DNA of 64,000 nt. It comes from Bog-756 sp963756515 (lineage in GTDB: Bacteria; Actinomycetota; Acidimicrobiia; Acidimicrobiales; RAAP-2). This document shows positions 16,788 to 25,717 of the stretch, piece after piece; position 1 is the stretch's first letter, and each line of letters starts with the position of its first letter. The stretch spans positions 372,001 through 436,000 of the forward strand of contig CAVWNV010000011.1 of assembly GCA_963756515.1 (NCBI GenBank), written 5' to 3'. The position numbers were made by a program, and so were the translations under genes. The notes below the pieces were generated by a model that worked only from the letters and a program-made list of their open reading frames with translations, searched no databases and had not been told where the DNA came from.

Positions 16788-17684
16788 TCACCGGGGCGCG
16801 GGATCGACGAACGAATCGTCGAACTCCCGATAGAAGGTGGGGTCGGTGGTCAGCCGGGCGAACACCCGGTCGGACTGGCGGTTGACAGCGTGCAGGAGCA
16901 CCCGTCGGTGGATCTGGCCCACTGTTCTGGCCGTGGCCGGGGGGATGACGCGAAGGTGCCGGGGTCGGACACGGAGGATCCGGCCCGGGTCGTGGCGGAG
17001 GTCGGCACTCAACGACCCGAGGCTCGGACTGGCCAGGTTGGCGTCGGTGAACACCTTGCGGTCGTCGAGCACACTCCACTTGGGTCGCGACCCGGCCCCG
17101 TGGTGGTAGACGTAGTGCCCGTAGACACCGAACCATAGGGGATGCAGGTCGTGGGTGTTCGATCGGGTCAGGGGCTGCCAGGGAATACCGGCGGCCTCGA
17201 GACCGCTGAGCACGTGCGTTCCGGCATCTTCGAGCGGGGCCCCGCTCGGCGTGATCCACGCCGCCCGGCTCCAGTCCCCTTGGATCCGATTCCATGTCCC
17301 GACGGTGGTGGCGCAGAAACTGGGATGGGGACGGAGGTCACCGAAATTCTCCTGCCGTTGGACGGCGACCAGCTGATGGGCGGTCAGAGTCCGGTCCAGC
17401 CACGCATCCAGCGGCCGGATGGGAAAGGCATCGCTGTCCAGGAAGATGATGACATCGTCGGGCTGGGCCTGGTCGGTGACCAGTTGGGCCAGGGCGTTGA
17501 GCTTCTTGCCGTGGGGGCCGGCCAGATCGTCGGCGTAGTCGAACCTCTTCCGGAGGTCGGCATCATCGATGTCGTTGAGCACGGCGAACACCCGGTACGG
17601 CGAACTGATGTATCGGCGCAGGTAGTCGAGCTGGGGGCCGATCCACTCGGGAGAACGCCAGTGGACGGTCACCACGTAGATCAT
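16788..17684 (-). CDS. GT-A-like glycosyltransferase (putative)
   Basis: A 298-residue protein without a clear named family. It begins MIYVVTVHWRSPEWIGPQLDYL, reads like a GT-A nucleotide-diphospho-sugar transferase, and has a DxD-type metal motif in VIIFLDSDAFPI (~100). Further blocks are VAVQRQENFGDLRPHPSFCATTVGTW, EDAGTHVLSGLEAAGIPW and HPLWFGVYGHYVYHHGAG. Such proteins are often annotated as glycosyltransferase family 2-like in capsule loci. It is convergent with the LuxR-type gene, with 30 bp between the stops. The 215 bp upstream (17685-17899) hold nothing recognisable. Moderate confidence that it transfers a sugar; the substrate is unknown. Confidence 0.65.
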   Translation of the reverse strand: MIYVVTVHWRSPEWIGPQLDYLRRYISSPYRVFAVLNDIDDADLRKRFDYADDLAGPHGKKLNALAQLVTDQAQPDDVIIFLDSDAFPIRPLDAWLDRTLTAHQLVAVQRQENFGDLRPHPSFCATTVGTWNRIQGDWSRAAWITPSGAPLEDAGTHVLSGLEAAGIPWQPLTRSNTHDLHPLWFGVYGHYVYHHGAGSRPKWSVLDDRKVFTDANLASPSLGSLSADLRHDPGRILRVRPRHLRVIPPATARTVGQIHRRVLLHAVNRQSDRVFARLTTDPTFYREFDDSFVDPAPR

Positions 17685-17899
17685 CCGTTGACCCGACCCG
17701 GTCGGAGCGCGGCCGAACCATCGCGCCTTGAACGGCAGGCCGGGCGGCGATCTGGTGCTCCCCGTCCCCTCACGCCTCGGTTCACGTCGGGGACCCTACC
17801 CGGGACCGGCGTTCGGGTGCCCGGATCAAGCGCCGTCCCGCCCGGGACCCGGCCATCGGACCGGTCTCCCCCGGTGGGCATGCCCCTGCTCCGGTGCGG

Positions 17900-18451
17900 T
17901 CAACAGGACCGTACGAGGACCAGGGCCTTGACCAGGGCAGCCCACTCGTAGGCCACGTCGAAGGGCAGCCGGATCCGGGGATCGGCCACGGGGACCATCT
18001 CCAGCTGGATCGGGGTGCACCGCTCGAACAGGAGCCGGGCCCGCGTGGCCTGACTCCGCTCCGACACCACGATGATCCGGCTCCAGTGGCGCCGGGCCGC
18101 CAACGCCGCCACGTACTCCGCCTCTCCTCTGGTATCGAGCGGATCGGCCCGGAAGCAGATGAGCTGCACGTCGGGCACCGGGTGCGGGCAAGGAACCGCT
18201 CTCGTGCCGCCCAGCGAGATGACCGCCACCGGTGCGTACCCTTCACGGGCCAGCTTCAGCGCCGACTTCTCCCGCAACTGCCCGGGGTCCCCCCCGAGTG
18301 CCACCACGGCGTCGGCCCGGGAGGGCTGGTCGGTCGGCGGCCAGACGAAGAGCCGCGCCGTTGCCACCACGAACACCACCACGACGATGGGGAACAGGAC
18401 CAACAGGCTCCACCGCACCGCTCGCCGAAACCGGGACGGCGAGTCGCTCAT
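17900..18451 (-). CDS. YdcF/SanA/ElyC-like membrane protein (DUF218)
   Basis: A 183-residue protein with one N-terminal membrane helix (SLLVLFPIVVVVFVVATARLF, ~15-35) and a DUF218 domain outside. The domain shows ADAVVALGGDPGQLREKSALKLAREGYAP, AEYVAALAARRHWSRIIVVSE and RSQATRARLLFERC, the usual DUF218 order. Members such as SanA and ElyC act in envelope biogenesis; the reaction is unknown. The ATG at 18451 was chosen because the membrane helix follows directly. It lies between the GT-A-like gene and a divergent cation transporter. Confidence 0.75.
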   Translation of the reverse strand: MSDSPSRFRRAVRWSLLVLFPIVVVVFVVATARLFVWPPTDQPSRADAVVALGGDPGQLREKSALKLAREGYAPVAVISLGGTRAVPCPHPVPDVQLICFRADPLDTRGEAEYVAALAARRHWSRIIVVSERSQATRARLLFERCTPIQLEMVPVADPRIRLPFDVAYEWAALVKALVLVRSC

Positions 18452-18579
18452 GTCCGGAGGCTATCGGCCTCCGGCGGCAGGTCCCGGCCACCCGGCACAA
18501 CCCCCGGCCGCGGTGACGGGGTCGGGGGCCACGGGGGGCGGGGCGGTGACGGTTGGTACCATGGTGGGCGGGAGTACCC

Positions 18580-19497
18580 ATGGACAGAACCCGACGACTC
18601 AGTATCGCCCTGGCCCTCAACGGGTTGCTGGTGGTCGTCCAGATCGGGTTCGGCGTGGTGGCTCACTCCACCGGCCTGCTGGCCGACGCCGGTCACAACC
18701 TGGCCGATGTGGGCGCCCTGGTCCTCTCACTGGTGGCGGTGCGGCTGGTCTTGCGCCCCCCCAGCGCGGCACGCTCGTTCGGAAACCACCGGGCCACCAT
18801 CCTGGCCGCCTTGGCCAACGCCTCGCTCATCGGGGTGGTCACCGTCCTCATCGTCATCGACAGCATCCACCGGCTCGGCCATCCCGAGCCGGTGAGGGCC
18901 GGACTGGTCATCGCCGTCGCCGGCCTGGCCCTGGTCGTCAACGGCGCGGCCGCCCTGTTCCTTCGGGACGGCTCGCGGGACCTGAACATGCGATCGGCGC
19001 TGCTCCACATGGCCGGTGACGCCCTGGCGTCGCTGGCGGTGGCGGTGGCGGCCGTCATCATGTTGGCGGTGCCCTCGGCCACCTGGCTCGATCCGGTGTC
19101 GGCGCTGGTGGTGGCGGCCATCATCGTCTATCAGGCCTCACGGATCTTCCGGGGCAGCATCGCCGTCCTGCTGGAATCGACCCCGCCCGACCTGGATCTC
19201 GACCGGTTGACCGGCGCCATGGCATCCGTGCCGGGGGTGAGCGAGGTCCACGACCTCCACGCCTGGAGTCTCTCCAGCGACCTTCGGGTGCTCTCCGCCC
19301 ACCTGGTCCTCTCCGGGCATCCCACCCTCGAAGAGGCCCAAGCCGTGGGCGAGAAGGTCAAGGCGGCCATCGCCGGCCCGTTCGCCATATCGCACAGCAC
19401 CCTCGAGCTCGAGTGCGAGCGGTGCAACGACGACGACGATCCCTGCCGGATGGACCAGATGACCCCGTCGACCCTGGCTCACACCGACTTCCACTGA
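18580..19497 (+). CDS. cation diffusion facilitator (Zn/Cd/Co efflux, CzcD-like)
   Basis: A 305-residue six-helix CDF transporter that exports divalent cations by proton antiport. The metal sites are visible in helix 2 (LLADAGHNLADVGA, Asp36, His39, Asp43) and helix 5 (LLHMAGDALAS, His143, Asp147), followed by a C-terminal cytoplasmic domain (VPGVSEVHDLHAWSLSSD). HxxxD in both helices fits zinc rather than manganese transporters. The tail is rich in Cys, Asp and His (ECERCNDDDDPCRMDQ), which may bind metal. The ATG at 18580 has GGGAG seven bases before it. A TACCAT box lies at 18557-18562. A G-rich tandem repeat follows within ten bases of the stop. Confidence 0.88.
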   Translation: MDRTRRLSIALALNGLLVVVQIGFGVVAHSTGLLADAGHNLADVGALVLSLVAVRLVLRPPSAARSFGNHRATILAALANASLIGVVTVLIVIDSIHRLGHPEPVRAGLVIAVAGLALVVNGAAALFLRDGSRDLNMRSALLHMAGDALASLAVAVAAVIMLAVPSATWLDPVSALVVAAIIVYQASRIFRGSIAVLLESTPPDLDLDRLTGAMASVPGVSEVHDLHAWSLSSDLRVLSAHLVLSGHPTLEEAQAVGEKVKAAIAGPFAISHSTLELECERCNDDDDPCRMDQMTPSTLAHTDFH

Positions 19498-19505
19498 GTG
19501 GAGCC

Positions 19506-19547
19506 GGTCGGTGGGTCGGTGGGTCGGTGGGTCGGTGGGCCGGTGGG
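19506..19547 (+). repeat. 8-bp tandem repeat GGTCGGTG x5, G-quadruplex motif
   Basis: Four exact copies of GGTCGGTG and a fifth with one change (GGCCGGTG) lie directly after the CDF stop. Five GGG tracts (19513-15, 19521-23, 19529-31, 19537-39, 19545-47) are spaced by 5-base loops, matching the canonical G-quadruplex pattern on the plus strand. It could act in 3'-end formation or be a slippage-prone repeat. The rest of 19548-20044 holds no gene that I can support. Confidence 0.6.
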
Positions 19548-19931
19548 TAGTGGTCCGTGTGCCGGTGCCCGGACGCGACGCAGCCCCGAGTAACCGAACG
19601 GCCGAAACCGCCCGAGCTCCTCGGGGCCACGCACACGGTAGACCCGGCCTCACCGTCACCGGGCCGTGTCGGACGACCCTGCAACCGGCACCGGACCGTT
19701 GCGCTCCGGAAAGCACATCGGCCCGTCCCCGGACCTCCACGTCGGTCGCCTACGGTCCCGTCGTGACTCTGAGGTGACCGTCGGAACTCGTCTTTCGACC
19801 CGTTCCTTCGGTCTCCCCCGGTCTCCGCCGGAGCTTCGGCTTCCCAACAATTGACACTGTGACGGCCCTTGCGACCAGGGTCAATAGGCCCGGACGAAAT
19901 CCCTACGTTATCCGCTACATTTCTCCGGCTG

Positions 19932-19972
19932 TCCCCAGAATCAGCCGAGATGTCCACCGGTCATCCCCAGAA
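19932..19972 (+). repeat. paired TCCCCAGAA boxes upstream of the GH43-like gene
   Basis: TCCCCAGAA occurs at 19932-19940 and 19964-19972, 32 bp apart (about three helical turns), 75-115 bp before the gene at 20045. Possible TANNNT boxes (TACGTT at 19904, TACATT at 19916) lie just upstream. The boxes share TCCCCA with the palindrome at 9851, though a common regulator is speculative. Confidence 0.3.
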
Positions 19973-20044
19973 AACTAGAACAGCCGGAGCACCGAAATGG
20001 CCGGGGAGGCGAATAACCACCCGAGCCGGTAGCGTTGGTGGGCG

Positions 20045-21592
20045 ATGCGTTGGGGTGGGGGCAAGGGGGGGGTCGGCAGCGCCTACGAGCTGCTCGCGCC
20101 GACGGCGGCGCCCGGGGCGTTGCCACGCGCCGCCACCGACGGGGAGCGGACACGCCCGGCGCCGGATGTGACGGCCGCGGCCGCCCCACCGCCTTCCCCG
20201 CCGCGTCACGATCGACGACCGGCGGCGTCGGGCCCCCACCACACCAACGGTTACGGATACGGACGACGGTCCGGGCCCGGCACGGCCCTGCTGCCGCGAC
20301 CGGGTCCTGTCCCCGACGCCTTCACCACCGGCCTCGAAGTGCGGCCGGTCCTGCCCGCGCCCCCGGTCGTCCCGGCCGCACCGACCACGCCGGTCCACCC
20401 CGGCCGGACACCGGCGCCCACGGTCCCGTCGGCCAAGCCCCCGGTCAGGATGGGTCGATGGGTGGCGCTGGCCAAGATCGTGGTGATCGCCGCCACCCTG
20501 GCCGTGGTCGGCTTCCAGATCGCCGTTCTGCGGCCGTGGCTGAGCGCCGCACCCGCCCCGCCGCCACTGTCCCGTCATTCCACCGGTGCCCTGCCGTTCA
20601 CATCGGAGGCGGCCGCCGCTCAACCGCCGCTCAACCCCGATCCGTCGGCCCCCGGGCGGCTGGTCAACTCCGGCGAGAACCGGTCCGATCCGTTCCTCCT
20701 GTTGGCCGACGACCACTACTACCTCTATACCAGCGGTGCTCCGTTCACCAACCGGCTCAACGTGCCGGTGACCTCGTCCACCGACTTCGACCACTGGAGC
20801 CCGGTCCTCGATGTCCTGCCCACCCTCCCGGCCTGGGCCACCGCCGGCTTCACCTGGTCCCCCGACGTCCACCGGTTCGGGTCCACCTACGTGCTCTACT
20901 TCTCCGCCCTCGATACCAGCCTCAACGACGAGTGCATCGGAGACGCCACGTCATCGTCCCCCATCGGCCCGTTCAACTCCTCCTCGGCCACGCCGTTCAT
21001 CTGCCAGTCCGACCTGTCCGGCTCCATCGACCCCCGCGTCTTCACCGACAGCTCCGGCACCAACTGGATGGTGTGGAAGTCGGACGAGAACGCCCACTCC
21101 CAACCGACCAACACCACCATGTGGTCCCAGCAGCTCACACCGGACGGCCTCGGCCTGGTCGGCGTGCCCCACGATCTCATGAGCCCCGACGAACCCTGGC
21201 AGATCAACATCGTGGAGGCACCGGACATGTTCGAGGTGCACGGTGTGTACTGGCTGGCCTACTCGGGCAACTGGTTCAATCAGCCTCCCTACGCCATCGG
21301 CGTGGCCTGGTGCGTCAAGCCCCAGGGGCCGTGCGCCGACGTGACCGACAAGCCGCTGCTCGGCTCCAACAGCCAGGGACTGGGACCGGGCGAGGAGTCC
21401 GTCTACCAGGATGCCACCGGGGGGGTGTGGTTGCTATACACGCCGGTCATGTCCAGCCAGTTCGACCCGCCTCGGCCGGTGTACATCACCCGGATCGGAC
21501 TGACCAACCACGGGGCCTACCTGGCTGCCGGCGGACCTCCGGCGCCGACGCCCAGCCCTCTGACCGGGCAGTCGACCGGGTCAAGCCCGTAG
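20045..21592 (+). CDS. membrane-anchored GH43-like five-bladed propeller protein
   Basis: A 515-residue protein. Residues 1-135 are Pro/Ala-rich and probably disordered in the cytoplasm. One membrane helix follows (LAKIVVIAATLAVVGFQIAVL, ~142-162), placing the catalytic-type domain (~205-490) outside. That domain reads as a glycoside hydrolase family 43-like beta-propeller: ENRSDPFLLLADDHYYLYTS, TDFDHWSPV, FTWSPDVHRFGSTYVLYFS, GSIDPRVFTDSSG, VEAPDMFEVHGVYWLAYSG. The Asp of SDPF, the Asp of SIDPR and the Glu of VEAPD match the expected general-base, modulator and acid positions. It probably trims arabinan or xylan-type glycan at the cell surface. An ATG at 20450, just before the helix, is an alternative start. 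The 3' end overlaps gatB by 12 bp, convergently. Confidence 0.75.
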   Translation: MRWGGGKGGVGSAYELLAPTAAPGALPRAATDGERTRPAPDVTAAAAPPPSPPRHDRRPAASGPHHTNGYGYGRRSGPGTALLPRPGPVPDAFTTGLEVRPVLPAPPVVPAAPTTPVHPGRTPAPTVPSAKPPVRMGRWVALAKIVVIAATLAVVGFQIAVLRPWLSAAPAPPPLSRHSTGALPFTSEAAAAQPPLNPDPSAPGRLVNSGENRSDPFLLLADDHYYLYTSGAPFTNRLNVPVTSSTDFDHWSPVLDVLPTLPAWATAGFTWSPDVHRFGSTYVLYFSALDTSLNDECIGDATSSSPIGPFNSSSATPFICQSDLSGSIDPRVFTDSSGTNWMVWKSDENAHSQPTNTTMWSQQLTPDGLGLVGVPHDLMSPDEPWQINIVEAPDMFEVHGVYWLAYSGNWFNQPPYAIGVAWCVKPQGPCADVTDKPLLGSNSQGLGPGEESVYQDATGGVWLLYTPVMSSQFDPPRPVYITRIGLTNHGAYLAAGGPPAPTPSPLTGQSTGSSP

Positions 21593-23035
21593 GCGGTCCA
21601 GTTCGGCCTGCACGGCCTGGCCGTTGGCCTGGCCCCGGGTGGCCCTCATCACGTCGCCGATGAAGAGCCCGGACAGTTTCTTCCGTTCGCCGTCGTCCCC
21701 GTCCCGGTAGCGGGCCCACTCGGCGGGGTGGGCGGCCACCGCCTCGGCCACCGTGGCGGCCAGCGAGTCTTCGGACATGGCCTCGAACCCCTTGGCCGCG
21801 GCGATGGCAGCCGGGTCGCCCCCGCCGGCTGCCAGCAGCTCACCCAGCACCGCCTTGGCCTGGGTCGCGGTCAGGCTCCCGTCGCCTTCCATGGTCAGGA
21901 GGGCGATGTAGGCCTCGATGTCCAGGCGCCTGGCCGCCTCGGCGTCGGTGGCGGCCTCGTTGGCCGTGCGGGCCAGGGCCAGGGCCAGGCTCACTCCGGC
22001 GGCCGCCGCCGCGGTGACCAGGTCGTCGAGGCCGAGGTCGACCACCGTGGCCACCTGGTCGGCCTGGGCCTCGGATGGACCGGCGGAGCCCTCCCCCAAC
22101 AACTCGACCAGCCGCGCCCGCCTCACCGCCGGCATCGGGCCCATGGTGTCGGCCACGGCCCGAATCCACTCGGCATCGGGCATCAGGGGCACCAGGTCCG
22201 GTTCGAGGAAGTAGCGGTAGTCGTAGGCGTCCTCCTTGGACCGCAGGGTCACCGTGCGGCCGGCGTCCTCGTCCCAGTGGCGGGTCTGTTGGACCACCGA
22301 CTCCCCCGCCTCGAGCAGGTCGATCTGGCGGTCGGCCTCGTACTCGATGGCACGGCCCAGGGAGCGGACCGAGTTGAGGTTCTTGATCTCGCACCGGGTG
22401 CCGAAGGGGTCCTCGGCCGAGCGCCGGACCGAGACGTTGGCGTCGACCCGCATCGATCCCTCCTCCATCTTGCCGTCCGAGGACCCCGACGCCACCAGCA
22501 CGGCCCGCAGCTCGGTCACATACGCCCGGGCCTGTGCCGACGAGCGCATGTCGGGGGCACTGACGATCTCCACCAGCGGCACGCCGGACCGGTTGTAGTC
22601 GACCAGCGAGTAGTCCGCGCCGTGGATCCGGCCCGACGTGCCGGCGTGGGTGGTCTTGCCGGTGTCTTCTTCCATGTGGGCCCGCTCGATCCCGACCCGA
22701 CTGCCATCGGGGAGGTCGAGGTGGCCGAGGACGTTGATCGGCTCGTCGTACTGGCTGATCTGGTAGTCCTTGGCCTGGTCGGGATAGAAGTAGTTCTTCC
22801 GGTGGAAGGTCGAGGGCCGGATCTGGCAGTTGAGCGCGGTCCCGATGGCCATGGCCAGCTCCACCGCCCGCTGGTTGATCACCGGTAGGGAGCCGGGCAG
22901 CCCGAGGCAGACCGGGCACACGTTGGTGTTCGGCTGGTCGCCGAACATGTTGGGACAGCCGCAGAAGAGCTTGGTGGCCGTCTTGAGCTCGCAGTGGACC
23001 TCGAGGCCGATGACCATCTCCCACCCCGACTTCAC
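21581..23035 (-). CDS. gatB: aspartyl/glutamyl-tRNA amidotransferase subunit B
   Basis: GatB, 484 residues, the kinase and tRNA-binding subunit of the GatCAB complex, which converts Glu-tRNA(Gln) and Asp-tRNA(Asn) to the amide forms in the cytoplasm. The opening MVIGLEVHCELKTATKLFCG and the zinc cysteines in FCGCPNMFG and NTNVCPVCLGLPGSLP are diagnostic. RIHGADYSLVDYNRSGVPLVEIV and DANVSVR follow, and the C-terminal YqeY-like tail contains LSGLFIGDVMRATRGQANG. The start is the GTG at 23035, whose last bases form the gatA stop (GTGA). Length and order gatC-gatA-gatB are standard. Confidence 0.97.
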   Translation of the reverse strand: MKSGWEMVIGLEVHCELKTATKLFCGCPNMFGDQPNTNVCPVCLGLPGSLPVINQRAVELAMAIGTALNCQIRPSTFHRKNYFYPDQAKDYQISQYDEPINVLGHLDLPDGSRVGIERAHMEEDTGKTTHAGTSGRIHGADYSLVDYNRSGVPLVEIVSAPDMRSSAQARAYVTELRAVLVASGSSDGKMEEGSMRVDANVSVRRSAEDPFGTRCEIKNLNSVRSLGRAIEYEADRQIDLLEAGESVVQQTRHWDEDAGRTVTLRSKEDAYDYRYFLEPDLVPLMPDAEWIRAVADTMGPMPAVRRARLVELLGEGSAGPSEAQADQVATVVDLGLDDLVTAAAAAGVSLALALARTANEAATDAEAARRLDIEAYIALLTMEGDGSLTATQAKAVLGELLAAGGGDPAAIAAAKGFEAMSEDSLAATVAEAVAAHPAEWARYRDGDDGERKKLSGLFIGDVMRATRGQANGQAVQAELDRLRA

Positions 23036-24498
23036 GACCGGACCCCAGACACCAGACCGGGTGGGTCGAGGGCGGGAGCGGCCGCCTCCACCACCGCCGC
23101 CACCCGGAACAGGGTCCCCTCCGAGAGGGCCGGCCCGAGGAGCTGCACGCCCACCGGCAGCCCGTCGTCCCCGGGGCCGAACGGGACGCTGATGGCCGGA
23201 TGGCCGGCCAGGTTGGTCGGGATGGTGCACACGTCGGACAGGTACATGGTGAGCGGGTCACCGGTCTTGGCCCCGAGGGGGAAGGCCGTGGTGGGGGCGG
23301 TCGGGCCGAGCAGGACGTCGCAACTCCGGTAGGCGGCGTCGAACCCCTCGATGATCCTCGTGCGGACCCGCAGCGCCTGGTTGTAGTACGCGTCCATGTA
23401 CCCGGCCGACAGGACGTAGGTGCCCAGCATGATCCGGCGCTTGACCTCGGCGCCGAACCCCGAGGACCGTGTGGCGGTGTTCATGGCCATGGTGTCCTCG
23501 GCGTCCACCCGCAGTCCGTAGCGGACGCCGTCGTAGCGGGCCAGGTTGGAGGACGCCTCCCCCGGGGCGATGAGGTAGTAGGCGGAGAGCCCGAGGGCCA
23601 CCTCGGGTACGGAGATCTCGACCACCCGGGCCCCGGCCCGGGCGCAGGCCTCGGCGGCCTGCCGGGTCCGGGCCGCCACGTCGGGGTCGGCCCCGTCGAG
23701 GTACTCGCGCAGGACGCCGACGGTCAGCCCGGCCACCCCGTCGTCGAGCACGGAGATGACCCGCGGCGTGGGCCGGTTGAGCGAGGTGGAGTCGGCCGGA
23801 TCGTGGCCCCCGATGACGTCGAAGAGGAGCGCGGCGTCGGCCACCGTGGTGGCGATGGGACCGATCTGGTCGAGTGAGCTGGCGAACGCCACCAGCCCGT
23901 ACCTCGACACGGTGCCGTAGGTCGGCTTCATGCCCACCACCCCGCACAGGGCGGCGGGCTGGCGGATCGACCCCCCGGTGTCGGAGCCGAGGGCCAGGGG
24001 GACGAAGCCGGCGGCCACGGCGGCGGCGGACCCTCCCGACGAGCCCCCTGGCACCCGCCCGGTGTCGTGGGGGTTGCGGGTCGGGCCGAAGGCCGACGTC
24101 TCGGTGGACGAGCCCATGGCGAACTCGTCCATGTTGGTCTTGCCCACCACCACGGCCCCGGCCCGCCGCAAGCGGGTCACCACCGTGGCGTCGTAGGGCG
24201 GGAGCCATCCCTCCAGGATGTGCGAGGAGCACGTCGTGGGCACGCCCCGGGTGCACAGGTTGTCCTTGAGGGCCACCGGGACCCCGGCCAACGGTCCCGG
24301 GTCGTCACCGTCGGCCACGGCCCGGTCGACGGCGGCGGCATCGGCCCGGGCCGCGTCCGCGGTGACCAGGTTGAAGGCGTGGACCGCATCCTCGCCGGCC
24401 TCGATGGCAGTCAGGTGCTCCTCCAGCACGTCCACCGCGGTGCGGGCCCCGGAGCGGACGGCGGTGGCCAGGGCCGTCGACGGTCGGGGTGCGTTCAC
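23032..24498 (-). CDS. gatA: aspartyl/glutamyl-tRNA amidotransferase subunit A
   Basis: GatA, 488 residues, the glutaminase subunit of GatCAB, releasing ammonia for transamidation on GatB. It is an amidase-signature protein with the Ser-cisSer-Lys triad visible: Lys78 in GVPVALKDN, Ser153 in GGSSGGSAAAVAAG and Ser177 in GSDTGGSIRQPAA. GLVAFASSLDQIGP and GTYVLSAGYMDAYYNQA are also characteristic. The GTG at 24498 overlaps the gatC stop (GTGA), and the 3' end overlaps the gatB start in the same way, so the three subunits are translationally coupled. Confidence 0.97.
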   Translation of the reverse strand: MNAPRPSTALATAVRSGARTAVDVLEEHLTAIEAGEDAVHAFNLVTADAARADAAAVDRAVADGDDPGPLAGVPVALKDNLCTRGVPTTCSSHILEGWLPPYDATVVTRLRRAGAVVVGKTNMDEFAMGSSTETSAFGPTRNPHDTGRVPGGSSGGSAAAVAAGFVPLALGSDTGGSIRQPAALCGVVGMKPTYGTVSRYGLVAFASSLDQIGPIATTVADAALLFDVIGGHDPADSTSLNRPTPRVISVLDDGVAGLTVGVLREYLDGADPDVAARTRQAAEACARAGARVVEISVPEVALGLSAYYLIAPGEASSNLARYDGVRYGLRVDAEDTMAMNTATRSSGFGAEVKRRIMLGTYVLSAGYMDAYYNQALRVRTRIIEGFDAAYRSCDVLLGPTAPTTAFPLGAKTGDPLTMYLSDVCTIPTNLAGHPAISVPFGPGDDGLPVGVQLLGPALSEGTLFRVAAVVEAAAPALDPPGLVSGVRS

Positions 24499-24803
24499 GG
24501 CGCCTCCCCGAGGATCCGGGGCACGCGGAAGCGGTGGGCCTCCACCGCCGGGGCCTGACCCAGCACCTCGTCGCGGTCCAGGCACGGCTGCACCTCGTCG
24601 GGGCGAAGCACGTTGGTGACGGCCATGGCGTGGGCGGTGGGCCTCACTCCGGCCAGGTCCAGCGACGCCACGTCGGCGGCGTGGTCCAGCACCTGGGCCA
24701 ACTGCACCGTGAACAGGTCGAGCTCCTCTTCGGTCAGCTCCAGACGGGCCAGGTCGGCCACGTGGGCCACCTCGTCGCGGGTGAGCCGCGGGGGTCCCGT
24801 CAT
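24495..24803 (-). CDS. gatC: aspartyl/glutamyl-tRNA amidotransferase subunit C
   Basis: GatC, 102 residues, the small chaperone-like subunit that wraps around GatA and GatB. LTRDEVAHVADLARLELTEEELDLF followed by VLRPDEVQP near the end is the family pattern. I chose the ATG at 24803; a GTG at 24815 would add four residues and cannot be excluded. First gene of the gatCAB operon, 16 bp after the esterase start region on the same strand. Confidence 0.95.
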   Translation of the reverse strand: MTGPPRLTRDEVAHVADLARLELTEEELDLFTVQLAQVLDHAADVASLDLAGVRPTAHAMAVTNVLRPDEVQPCLDRDEVLGQAPAVEAHRFRVPRILGEAP

Positions 24804-24819
24804 CGGTGGGGCCACTCCA

Positions 24820-25593
24820 TCAGCCGGCCACGGGGCCGGGTCCGCCCAGCACCTCGAGGGCGAACTCCACCACCCGCTGCTCGATCAGGGGTGCATCCCA
24901 GTCCAGCGTGGCCACGTGGTAGCTGTTCTCGAGGTGGATCCGCTCCAACGGGCCGCCCACTGAGCTAGCCAGCACGTCGCCGGAGCCCGGCTCCACCACG
25001 TGGTCCTCACGGCTGGAGAACAGCAGGGTCGGGCAGTGGATGTCCCCGAGTCGGGCCTGCACGGCGTCGACCCCCTCGAACAACGACAGCGCCGCGGCCA
25101 GCGGTGTGTCCGGGTAGGCCGATTCGACCACACCCTCCTTCTTGATATCGGATCCGATGCCGTCGAACACCTCGGTGCCCGCCTCCACCAGGGACACGAT
25201 GCCCAGGCGGAACTCCTGGTCGGGAGCCTGGATGAGCGGGTTGACCACGGCGATACCGGCGATCTCGGGGTGGTGCTCGGCCAGCCAGCAGGTCAGGGTG
25301 CCCCCCATGGACAGCCCGACCACGGCCACGCGCCGGCACCGGGTGGCCAGTGACTCGTACTCCGATGCGGCGGCGGCCGACCAGTCCTCCCAGCGGGTGG
25401 GAAGCATGTCGTCGACCGAGGTGCCGTGCCCGGGCAGCAGGGGGAGCTCGACGGTGAGGCCGGCGGCGGCCAGGGCCCCGGCCAGGGGCCGCATGGACTC
25501 GGGATTGCCGGTGAAGCCGTGGAGCACGAGCACCCCGTGGGACCCGCCCACGGCGGACCACGGCTCGGCACCGGGGATGACGGCAGCTTCCAC
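24820..25593 (-). CDS. alpha/beta-hydrolase, Est30-like carboxylesterase or lipase
   Basis: A 257-residue serine hydrolase for small esters or monoacylglycerols, likely cytoplasmic. VLVLHGFTGNPESMRPLA (oxyanion region), the nucleophile elbow VVGLSMGGTL (Ser95), the acid in SSREDHVV (Asp197) and the base in ENSYHVATLDWD (His226) complete the triad, in the order of Geobacillus Est30-type carboxylesterases. The GTG at 25593 was chosen because the sequence upstream is Arg/Pro-rich and unlike the family. It ends 16 bp before gatC and may be co-transcribed. The 124 bp on its other side form a divergent promoter region with the SCP2 gene. Confidence 0.8.
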   Translation of the reverse strand: MEAAVIPGAEPWSAVGGSHGVLVLHGFTGNPESMRPLAGALAAAGLTVELPLLPGHGTSVDDMLPTRWEDWSAAAASEYESLATRCRRVAVVGLSMGGTLTCWLAEHHPEIAGIAVVNPLIQAPDQEFRLGIVSLVEAGTEVFDGIGSDIKKEGVVESAYPDTPLAAALSLFEGVDAVQARLGDIHCPTLLFSSREDHVVEPGSGDVLASSVGGPLERIHLENSYHVATLDWDAPLIEQRVVEFALEVLGGPGPVAG

Positions 25594-25717
25594 GGAACGG
25601 GATGCTACCGGTCGGACCAGGGGTGGACGGGCACGCGGGCCGCCCCGGGGCCCTGGTGGGTGCCGGTTAGTGTGGGCGGCCGGACCGGACAACCGACGGG
25701 CAAGGAGTGGGACATCG

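Noticed and set aside
19498..20044. A gene in the 547-bp gap after the CDF transporter
   Set aside because: All frames are short and Arg/Pro-rich. Only the G-rich repeat, the TCCCCAGAA boxes and possible -10 elements are supportable. No tRNA-like cloverleaf was found.
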